From Centroberyx gerrardi (lineage: Eukaryota > Chordata > Actinopteri > Beryciformes > Berycidae): DNA of 64,000 nucleotides. Every line of letters starts with the position of its first letter. The first letter of the stretch is position 1. This document shows, in pieces, positions 1-9,881 of the stretch. Under the pieces are notes generated by a model. It was not told the origin of the DNA. It was given only the letters and a program-made list of their open reading frames with translations, and ran no database searches. The DNA is taken from assembly GCF_048128805.1 (NCBI RefSeq), contig NC_136003.1, positions 24,022,840 through 24,086,839 of the forward strand, in the 5' to 3' direction. The position numbers were made by a program, and so were the translations under genes.

Positions 1-450
1 ACTTTACTTGAGTATTTAAATTTTGTGAGACTTTATACTTTTACTCCACTACATTTCAGAAGGAAGTGTACTTTTTACTCCACTACATCATTTGTCTGAT
101 GGATGTAGTTAATAGTTACTTTGCAGAATAACGTTTTACACACAGCCTTTCCTGGGTCAACGCTTTTTAATAAGCTCATAAAATATGTTGCATTGTTAGA
201 GTTTAAACTCCCCAACATGGAGCAGTTAGACCTACAACGTTAAAATACTTCTTTACTTAAAGGTTACTGCATCAGTAATTTAACACTCTGAACGGGACCA
301 TTGTTCAGAATGAGTACTTGTACTGCTAACTTCTATACTTTTACTTAAGTAAACTTTTGAATGGAGGACTTTTACTTTTAATGGAGTATGTTTCCATTAT
401 GGTATTGCTACTTTTACTTAAGTAAAGGATTTCAGTACTTTTTCCACCAC
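1..450. repeat. Interspersed fish repeat, cut by the left edge
   Basis: AT-rich sequence built on variants of 'ctttttactccactacat' and 'tttacttaagtaaa', ending in 'tttccaccactg'. I know this text as a very common teleost interspersed element, but I cannot name its family with confidence. The left end lies outside the window. No coding capacity is seen. Confidence 0.6.
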
Positions 451-528
451 TGATGAAGGCCTACACATTCCAGAGCCACAAGAGGCTGGCAGGCTGTAGA
501 GACATACAGGGTGAAAACCTTTTATGTG

Positions 529-895
529 GCGGCACGGTGGCTCAGTGGTTAGTACTGTCGTCTCACAGCAAGAAGGTCGTGGGTTTGAATCTCTTCTGTG
601 TGGAGTTTGCATGTTCTTCTGTGTTTGCGGGGGTTTCCTCTGGTTTCCTCCCACAGTCCAAAGACATGCAGGTCAGGTGGATTGAAGACTCTAAATTGCC
701 CATAGGCATTAATATGTTTGTGTAGTATGGTATATGATGTATGTAATCTAGTAAAATGATGTATATGAAGTATGTAACCTACATGACATAATATATGTGG
801 TATGTATATATACTGTATATATGTAGTATGTATATGATGCTATGTAAAGCCCTTTGAGACATACTTGTGATAAAGGGCTATATAAATAAACTAGA
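529..895 (+). repeat. tRNA-related SINE-like repeat
   Basis: The head 'ggcacggtggctcagtggtt' has an A-box-like stretch (TGGCTCAGTGGTTAG) and, about 45 bases later, a B-box-like GGGTTTGAATC, as in a tRNA-derived RNA polymerase III promoter. The body contains 'cctcccacagtccaaagaca' and the tail 'aagggctatataaataaa', both typical of an abundant fish repeat. It lies directly after the first repeat. Short open frames on both strands here are repeat-derived and not genes. Confidence 0.65.
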
Positions 896-1288
896 CTAGA
901 TGAAAACCATTAGTAACCCTGCTGAGTAGAGAAAACACTGGACACTCACTACACCTCCCCTGCAGCTGCAAATATACTGCATGCCATGCTAATTGAACTA
1001 ATCACAGATACTGAATGTGGAGTGATATGTACAGTCTGCTGTGTATTATATGCCTTGCACTGTCCCTTTCCACTGTATGGGATGTCCTGCTGCCCATGTA
1101 CCGTGTGTCAGGCTGCACTGTGACACTACAGTAGTTGTATGGACGTCTCTGCTCCAATGCCACCAACATGAATTCCTCTTACTTTATTGTGCTTAGCAAC
1201 TCAACAGATTCTGATTCACACAAGGAAATAGAGCGCTGGAAGTTAGAAAAATCAAGCCATGTTGTCAGGATTCAAAACGTGACCATAT

Positions 1289-1314
1289 GTGTGTGTGTGT
1301 GTGTGTGTGTGTGT
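1289..1314. repeat. (GT)13 microsatellite
   Basis: A pure GT dinucleotide run. The rest of 900-2222 holds nothing else I can support beyond the probable coq10 3' UTR. Confidence 0.95.
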
Positions 1315-1758
1315 TTCAAATCAACTTGTACTCCCAGTTTGTACCCCAGGCTGTATCAGTACACGCTGTTCCGAATGTCAGAACACCACATGTCCTTTTG
1401 TTACACTTGTAAAGCTTCCTCAAAATGAAAACAAACCATCATCCACCAAAGACGCCATGGTAAGCCTCAGTCTCACAATGTGACATACCGAAAGTATGTG
1501 ACATACCGAAAGTAAGTAGTTTAATTATTGTTCTGAGAGGCTGAATGGCTGTGTGGGAGGGAGCGAGCTGGCGGAGACCTCGGGTCATCGGTGCTTACGT
1601 AACACGCCGCATGCTTTCCTCGAACTCCTGCCCAAACAGAACATCGAGTAAGCAGCTGCACTACACTGGAAATCCTGAATCCTTGAGTTGCTCTCATAGA
1701 AAAGCCACAGAGACACAAAAAATGATACTGCACAAAAGTTTACCAAAAACAAGAGCTT

Positions 1759-1764
1759 TTTAAT
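1759..1764 (-). other. Possible poly(A) signal (ATTAAA) of coq10
   Basis: The plus strand reads TTTAAT, so the minus strand reads ATTAAA, the commonest variant signal, about 460 bases past the coq10 stop. No canonical AATAAA on the minus strand was noticed closer to the stop. Assignment is by position only. Confidence 0.3.
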
Positions 1765-2222
1765 ATTCCACTGACATAAAAAAAATAAATGTGCTGGACA
1801 AGAAAAAGCTCTCTACCCCCTTCAGATGTTTCGAGTCACAATTATTCCTCAGTTTTACTGAGAAACATTCGCTTTCAGAAATGAACATTTGAAACCACAC
1901 ATTCATTCATATCCCAAAAATAAACATATGTACATGTGAGTAAATAAATTAGCTGGTGCATATAAATAAATAGATTTAAAGTGTGTTTTGTGTGCATGTG
2001 GACACGAGTAAGAGATATGATGAAGTGCAAAAAAAAGAAGATCCAGTCTCCTGAGTAAGACGTTGAAATCAGGTGTTTTGTGGTGGGGAGACGTCAAGTA
2101 TTGATGTTAGTTGGCAGGAGGAGGGGGTCGGTAAGGTTTGGTTGATGGTCCATGTGGAGGGGGGTGGGAGGGGGGGGTCAAAAGGTTCGTCCTCATGTTG
2201 ACCGCCTCCGCACCGATGGCTC

Positions 2223-5200
2223 CTAGTGGCTCCCGTAAACCCTGGCTGCTCGTGTCTCGAAGGCACCGACCATCTGCTTGACCACTTCGTCGAAGAACAC
2301 GGAGGCCAGCTGAGAGTGCAGGAGAGACTTGAACTCAAACGACACCTGCAGAGACACCAGAGGGGAGAAACAGGTTAGGTATCTCAACAGATCCCCATGG
2401 CCCAATAAACACTAAACCTTCACCTGCAGGCTGGCTTATGCCGTGGCGACAATTTAACACTTTAAAAACCCCAAGGGAACACCAGGGCAGGGGCGGCACT
2501 CCAACTGTGAAAAAAGACCGTCACTTCAAGTCTTCATTTTGTTGGTTTCTTTTAATTCTGAGTTTATTTTCTGACCATTTTTCTAAGGAATGCCACCAAA
2601 ATCAGGCCAAAATGTCTCAGCGCAAAAAAGAGCTAGAAAAAAAAACGAGAAGGCACTCGGAGAGCACAAACCTCTGCCAACAATTCTCCAACTTGCTGTT
2701 ACACCCAAAGGCATCATTGCTATCACTGAAATTATGAGTTAAATTGTTTTTTTTGGAAACATGCCCTTGGGATTTGGAAGTCTCTATATTTGTTCATTTC
2801 ATAGTTATGGCTGAAAATCTGTTCCTTTCACAAAAAAAAAACATTCTTGTCACATATCACTGAAGCAAACTGGATTAGAAAAACTCTCCAAATGGTTCAA
2901 ATTAAACAAACTGTCTTTCAATGTCAAGAAATCAATAAAATTAATAATTTTCACATCAAAAAAAAAAGATGCTGTGAAACTAATGCTCACGTTTCAATTG
3001 GAAATAGTCCAATTCCTCACGTTTCATCAACAAGATTCACTAAGGAGTCCAATCTTGACTTGCAGGAACCATATTCACCTAATCTGCAGTAAAATAACTC
3101 AATCTCTTAGTATCATCAGCAAAATCAGTAGCTTGGTTCATCAGACAGTTTGATTTACCCATACCTCACATACTGTAATATTGTTTGAGCTGCCACATAT
3201 CCTACTTGCCTCACTAAGTTCCTTATTTTACAGAAGAGATTTGTTAGACTGGTCTGGTCTCCAGAGCAGACCAGGTGTGTCTTTATCTATGAATATATAA
3301 AGCCTGAGTCCCTCCACACGCCTCGCATTCTTCCAGTCTAGTTCTCAGGAAAACGCCTACAATACCAAGACATATGAATCATTTGCACCTCCCAAGATTT
3401 CAAACTTACTCACTGTCAGTTCTCGATTAGATACAGAGGATCCTGACTGGAACTATTGAGCAACATTCGAAGTCAATCTACGTCACTCACAGGTTCAAAT
3501 ACAGACTTAGAACCGGTCTGATGAACCACGCTGCCCCTGCCCTAGTTTTCCCTTAGGGCAATAGTTTGATAGTGAATGTTTCGTACCAGAGCTCACAGTC
3601 AAAGATTGGAGCGAGTTTTTTCCTTGCAAATTTAATACTTTACTTCCTTTAAGAGTGTTCATCGACGATTAGTCCTACAGCTCCCCTCATTAAACTTGTT
3701 CCACTGGCTGGTCACTGAAACACAGCCACTTCCTGGTTCCCTCTGAGGGGATCTGAGCCAACATTTAGGTCACCGAGCCCCTGTCAGCAGCTCCTTATCA
3801 CAGGACAGCTATTCCAGGCCTGCGGGGACACCAGCGGACTGCCCAGACTAAATTTAGAGTGTAATGGGATTTTACTAAACACTTCCTTTCAGTCGGTAAT
3901 CCATTCACAACAGTACAGGGACAAAGGCTTGGAATTAGTCTCTCCTAAAGCATGCAATTTGATCTTAGGCCAGTTATCCTTCACTCCACAGTGTGAGAAC
4001 AGCCTCAATAACTCAGCGGATGTATTGATTCATGGCTCCTTGAATTTAATGGATTCATTGTTTTTGTCATTGTCTTTTATTGCTTTTTTCTTCCCTGCTG
4101 TATCCTATTACTAACCCAATTTCCCCACCGGGATGAATCGAGTGTCATGTTATTTTATCGTATCTTTCGGTTGAACACTTACATAGAAATCCACCTTGCA
4201 GGAGTCTGGTTGGTCCTTGGCTCCGGGGGCAAACCTCCATATTGTCTCAAGATGGCTGAAGAGGGATCCGTCGGTGCACACAGCCTGTTTTAACACAAAT
4301 GTCCCTTCTTGGTCAGTGGCTGCCAAAAAACAAGGAGCCTTTCCTGGGTCAAAGCCCAGACAAAAGCTGCTCTAAGCCTTGTTCTCTGGACAAGCACAAT
4401 GTTGGCGGGTAGTCAAAGAGTCCATTCACCCTCTCCACTACAGCTAATCACCGTCAGGCAGACACCTCCACACTACTGTGCATAATGCAAAAATAATAAG
4501 TCATTTTGAAAGTGAGGATTCTCCCTTTAAAGTCACAAAGAAACAGCATTTCGATGGCGTCTTGCTTCCGAAATTTGATATACGTTTCCAGTTTAAACGG
4601 GATGTTGGGGTGGGAAATAACACGGGGAAGGACTGTTCAAAAAGTGTTCAAAAGTGTTCAAAAATCTGTGATATTCTTATTAATTGGAACTTTTATGTAC
4701 GTCTACTCCTACTGGTATGCCATGAAGTAAGCACTAAAAAGATTAAAATTGTTTTCCAGGATTTTGATATAAAAATACAAGAAAATCTTAATTTGGTAAT
4801 GGTTAAATAGGTATACATGATGATATGGAGAATTATCTAGGAAGGGGAAAAAGTCATGTTTGATTTCATTGTGACTTTAACCATCTTAACAGCTACAAAG
4901 TGAGACAGGACTTACTCTGACTTGGTGGTTCGGGACGACGGTGACCTCAGAGGTGTACCGCTCCACGATGGGGGGGAAACCTATTTCCAGCTGCGCCCGG
5001 ACGTCGCCGTTCTGCCCCTTCATGACCCGAGACTTCTTGCACCAGGGAACAAAGTGCTGGTATTGGTCCACGCTCGCCACCACACTGTACATCTGCTCTG
5101 GAGAATACCTGAGGACACACACATTCACCACACACTTCATCATCTGAAGACAGAGGCAGGTATGAAAGCAGATGGGATGAGCTGGATATTAGCAGAGTTA

Positions 5201-5570
5201 TAGTTTGGGATTTTTCATTAGTTTTTATTTTGAGATACTTCTCAATTTTTATTTAAATTTCAGTTTAGATTTAGTTTCAGGGGGGATTTGGTAGTTTAAG
5301 TTTAGTTTTTATTTAGTTTCAGTTCTAGTTTTAGTATTATTGGTAGGGGTGTTTTTTTTTGTTCAGAATATGTATTTGATATATGTTTGCAACAACTATT
5401 GTGTAATACAAACAATACAATTATAAATTATTTTTTAGAAATTTACATACATTTTTCAATTAGCCTTCAGTGAAAATAGACAAAAATTCTCCTCCCAAAA
5501 TAATAATAAATAAATAATTCCCTTTCATTATCCTGCATATAAAACAAAAAGATGACAACTAAAAACATTT

Positions 5571-5601
<31 letters not shown>

Positions 5602-6829
5602 GTGTGTATATATTTTTTTGTTGTAGCTCTTTCACAGTCTTGTTTTTACTTTTATTTCAATTTACCACAGTGCTTTTTAACACCTAGTTAAAAAGTTACC
5701 TCTTAGTATTAGTTGACTATAATAACCTTGGATATCATTGTGTGTGAGTGCTAGTGTGAATGTGAGTGCGAGTGTGTGTGTGTGTGAGTACGTGTGAGTG
5801 TGTGTGTGTGCAGGTTCGGGGGACTCACCCTAGTGTCCGGCACTCGGTGTACTCCATCCTGCGGGTGCTGATGGGAGCAACCAGGTTGATGAAGCTGCGG
5901 CTGGGGGTGCTGATGGGGCCGGCGGGGGGGGAGAGGAGCCGGGTGGCTTGCCTGGCTGCCAGGGCGCCGCTGGAGCCCAGGTGTCTGACAGGAGGCAAAC
6001 ACAAGCACAAACACATGAATCAGATGTTTACCTTCTAGGTTTACACAATACTGGCTCCTGGACCACTGGACTGGAAAGTACATGTGCATGTAAGTCTGAT
6101 GATCAATTAGCTACTGTGTATTTAGTCTGGCAAAGTTAGGGCAGAGCATGCAGTACTGCCAAGTGTTAAGAATAGAGTTTACCCACAATATCTGTTATAA
6201 ATTCATAGGTTACTGTATAAATGATAGTAAGAAGCATCAAACTCATAGATTATACAAAGGTAAGGTATGTGAAAGGAAAGCAAAGCATATATTAATGCTT
6301 TTCTGAAAGTAGAACTGATTCTATTGGTGGTTGTTTTCCTTAGGATGATCACCGACTGTTGACTGCAAGTATCTGATAACACCACAAGAGGGACAACTGA
6401 GTCTCGTGACTGCAGTTTCGCTGCCATGTATTGCTTCACTCACACACACACGCGTGCGCACACGCACAGACACACACACATGCACACTTCTCGCCTGAAA
6501 CTGGGGCTACAACTGTATCATCCTAAATGAAAGTAAAACTGCGGATTCAAAAGTTTTATTAAGAGCCGCAGTTATACCGATTACTTCTGATAACTAGTCA
6601 GTATGATCAGTAAACTTTAAACAAGGACAGTTTATCACTGATCAGCATTTCCTGTTCGGATAAAGACGTGGATGAAAATGATACCTGTGAGAAATTCTCC
6701 CTGATCACTATTTGTTGAACAGAATAAGTCTCACCTGATAGTTGCTCTGTTGGGTTTCCCTCGCGCAGCTTTAGAAGAGTAAACTTCGGACATTTCCACC
6801 AGCGCCCTGAACAGCGTTTTGTTGCTCAT
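2223..6829 (-). CDS. coq10: Coenzyme Q-binding protein COQ10 family (START domain), mitochondrial
   Basis: Five coding exons on the minus strand, 5' to 3': 6829-6735, 5984-5829, 5108-4916, 4284-4183 and 2345-2223. All junctions are GT-AG and phases agree (95+156+193+102+123 = 669 nt, 222 aa plus stop). COQ10 proteins bind ubiquinone in a START/polyketide-cyclase fold in the mitochondrion and are needed for efficient respiratory electron transfer and CoQ synthesis. The family core is clear: [11 protein letters not shown] (from residue 84), [42 protein letters not shown] and [23 protein letters not shown]. The N-terminal ~75 residues are poorly conserved and carry basic and hydroxylated residues, as expected of a transit peptide. 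The start is the only ATG opening exon 1. The protein ends at VYGSH, shorter than mammalian COQ10A/B, which continue by roughly 15-18 residues. Paralog assignment (a, b or a third copy) is open. Confidence 0.93.
2830..3560 (+). mobile_element. Degenerate non-LTR retrotransposon (LINE) reverse transcriptase remnant
   Basis: Shifting between plus-strand frames gives LINE reverse-transcriptase C-terminal motifs: [19 protein letters not shown] at about 2875-2935, then [19 protein letters not shown] followed by [15 protein letters not shown] at about 3155-3260. These match the 'L..WF..NKLSLN..K' and 'YPHL.YCN.VWG.....L..L..LQKRAIR' signatures of L2/CR1/Rex-type LINEs. Frameshifts and in-frame stops show it is dead. 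It lies in the last coq10 intron (2346-4182), antisense to the gene. A LINE-tail-like 'cccaatttccccaccggg' near 4115 may or may not belong to it. The exact clade is not decided. Confidence 0.75.
5210..5720. repeat. AT-rich interspersed repeat with (TA)n core
   Basis: This lies in coq10 intron 2. 'agttttta/tttagttt' motifs recur near the left end, a TA/TG microsatellite sits at about 5578-5610, and the right end reads 'gactataataaccttgg', an end I associate with a common fish repeat. The boundaries are approximate. A GT/GAGT-rich tract follows at about 5740-5812, just before exon 2. Confidence 0.4.
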
Positions 6830-7010
6830 GGTGAAGTTTAAGATAAACTAGTGAAGGAGTTTTGGAGAGACTCGGTGTTTCCCAACAGCAGCCCGGCCGG
6901 CTTTGTTCTGACTGGTGATGAGTCGCCCCACTTGCCTAATAAGGATGGTGAGTGACGTAGACGTAAACGGGAGGAGCTGTGGGCTCTGACCAATCACAAA
7001 GCGAAGTTGA
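6830..7010 (-). promoter_or_regulatory. Likely coq10 promoter / 5' UTR region
   Basis: This is the sequence directly upstream of the coq10 ATG. It holds a CCAAT pentamer at 6990-6994 (ATTGG on the gene strand), a CRE-like TGACGTA at 6953-6959, a GC-rich 'cgggaggagc', and no evident TATA box. That suits a housekeeping mitochondrial gene. The transcription start cannot be placed from sequence alone. Confidence 0.35.
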
Positions 7011-8875
7011 TGAAGTTCAGTGTTATGATTGATTATTTGTTGTGATCCCCAAATCACCAACAAAATGAATTTATGAGAAATTATCCCAATTAGAGAATTT
7101 ATTAGATTGACTATTGCAATCATAGGTTTACTCTCACCACTGATCCATGAACAGTGTTGAAATACAATTAAAAAAAAAATCAACAGGAACAAAAATATTC
7201 CCATATGGAAGCCCCAGCTGGAACAAAGTCTTATCAAATGGGGTCTAATGTGTGTCTATTTGAAAACATTTGAGAGCCGCTGCACTAGTAACTAGTATTC
7301 CGATCAGAGGTTTCACTCTCCTCACCTACGATAGAGACACACAGCTCATATCTTCTCAGATGAGGGTCCCCAGAGGATCCCCAACCCTTCATCATATGGG
7401 GGTCTGAGGTCCAAAGCATCTCTATCTGGGAGTCTGTGACATGAGAAAGTGTGGCAACCCCTCATTTACATGACCTGTGTGTTCCTTTGATAAGAAACTA
7501 TGTGAGCATAGCGTGTAACACACAGAGTGAACACACACACATCATATTTTCACACATTTGTTGTCTAAAATTAGATTAGGGGGAAATACTGGCTTAATTG
7601 CTGCTGCCATACAGAAGCAAAATTGGGACATGATTGTGAATCATTGGCAACATTAGAACTGAATCATCGCAAAGTTGAGTTCACAGGAGTTTGCAACATT
7701 TTTCAGGGAAGCCAAAGTCTAAATGCTGATGTGTGGTTGAGTCAAGTGAGCGGTCCGGGATGCACAGGCTGTGCACGTGATAAACCTGGACTTTGGCGCT
7801 TTGGAGGGATAACGGCTATCTGCATTCAAACAAAAATGCACTAATTATAGAAGTTTCACATTACGGTGGGAATCTGTTGGCCAACACACAGACTAAATCA
7901 ACAGGTTTTCATTTCATTTCACACAATTTATGACAGTCTCCCCATAGCTGAATTATCTATGAATTTACTTACCTTACTCTCATTATACTGATCTACATCA
8001 GTGTGGTCTATAAGAAGCTTTTACCTGCTGTAGTATTAAGTGGTTGTGCGGTAACAGTAGTGCTGGATCCATTTCAGGATCTTCAGACAGAATTAGGGTG
8101 CTTGATCAAGGAGGAGTTGCAGAACCTCAGTCAATCCTATCAAAGATGGGCCAGATACGTAACTGACGTAGATGAGCTGACCCGTCTCAGGTTATAAGAG
8201 AACGTACTCAAGGGCTTAGCGTTAAAAACTTGAGGCCGATCCAACTGTTACACAGAGAATGGATGCGGTTCAAGTTGGCCGTCTTTGGCTGTCTTTGATT
8301 CCTGAACTTTTCACAGTTCAGTAATTCAAAAGCCTACAAAGACTGGAGTAGTTTCAGTTCCTACTTACAGTATTATACTTGTAATATTCCAGGAAGATTT
8401 TAAAGGTATTTCTTACCCTTCCTCACATTTCAAAATGCAAAACAAAGGTTCAAAGGTGTATTTGACCTATGGTAGATTTTTGTTTGCTTTTTGTCTTACA
8501 CTGATTTGTCGTCACAGGACACCAAACTGCCCTGCACTGATGTCACTGATGTCGCTGATGTCACTGTATTGATGTCACTGGCTTGTCAAATGATCACTGA
8601 ACCTGCGTTTTCTGTTCACTTACTCTTAAACAGATGTGTTAATCATTGACTGATCTCTCAAAAAAATCAGTCACCCTGTCAATGAACTGAGCGGTAGGCC
8701 TAAATATACAAGATCACTTGTTTAGACCATGCAGACCTTTCCAGTAAAGATCAATAAACAGGACGCATCAGTATCCCAGAGTGTGAATGGTTGGTAGAAG
8801 CAGCACAGATTATTTGATTTACGAGACACAACATAAACCTAACCCAGAATAACTGAGATCAGAACGTCTTTCAGT

Positions 8876-8915
<40 letters not shown>

Positions 8916-9690
8916 TGTGTGTGTGTGTGTTTTACCCTGAGTTAGTGTAATGCCTTGTGGCAATATGCAGCGTTAGAGAATACAGAGAGAATCCACTTCT
9001 ATGTGAAAGGTTGTTACCAGAATAAAGTGACTGATTTGATACAAACTGTTTTTTTTTTTTAATCACAATGGTGTTTGTTCTGTTTTCAACTTAATTTATC
9101 CTGGTTATTGTTATGGTTTCTGATAACTTCTGAAATTGCCATACATATGTAGAGAGTAAAAACTTTGAATTCCAGCTGAGATTTTCTGCAGATCAGGTTA
9201 GATTTTCCACCTCAGAAGTGAATGCACTCAAATTTCTAATGCTCATTTGGATGTAAAATGTTTGGAAAATCATTATCCAAAGTCAGTTTTCTATTCCCTG
9301 CCAATAGAGCATCTCCAGGCTGAATCTGAGCTCTTTAATTTTTTGCTTTGGAGTGAGGAAGTCACCCATGTCCACTAATAATAATCAATCAAAAGTTACA
9401 TGAGTAAATTCTTGAATTGTTTCCCTTTCACAATGTGGTATAGAACCAGAGAAATACCAGAGAAATACTAGTGTGGTAAGAACATGCTTACCACACTAAA
9501 CATGCTTGGAATGCAGAAAGTAATGTGACATTCAAAATATATTCCACCCCAACATTTTACTACTCCACCTACAAGCCAAAACAGAAGCAGCAGCTCAAAT
9601 TAAGCCACTCCCTCCTGTGAACTTTCTCACAGACACAAAACACTGAACTCGCTGCCCTTCCCGGCTGAGCAACGCTACACAGTCGCAGTG
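7011..9690. other. Intergenic, no gene recognised
   Basis: The interval separates the coq10 promoter from the hsd17b1 3' end. Nothing with splice-compatible, family-like coding sequence was seen. It holds a compound (GA)n(GT)n microsatellite at 8878-8930 and short 'gatgtcactgatgtcgctg' tandem text near 8540. No promoter or RNA gene could be supported. Confidence 0.5.
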
Positions 9691-9697
9691 CATCAGC

Positions 9698-9703
9698 TTT
9701 ATT
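9698..9703 (-). other. Poly(A) signal AATAAA of hsd17b1
   Basis: The plus strand reads TTTATT, so the minus strand reads AATAAA, about 180 bases after the hsd17b1 stop codon. Position and canonical sequence support a short 3' UTR of roughly 200 nt. Confidence 0.6.
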
Positions 9704-9881
9704 CCAGGAATTGAAACAGAAACGCAAAACTGCTTTAAAATCATGTCTACCTCTACAAATTCTGCTAATTCTGATGGCAGACAACAACAACCACTGCACA
9801 TAAAGTCAAGGAAAAGCAAGTTTGCACATGAAGTAGTGACTAGGAGTGAAAGCAAAGCGTGTGATTTATGGTTTGTGGCTG

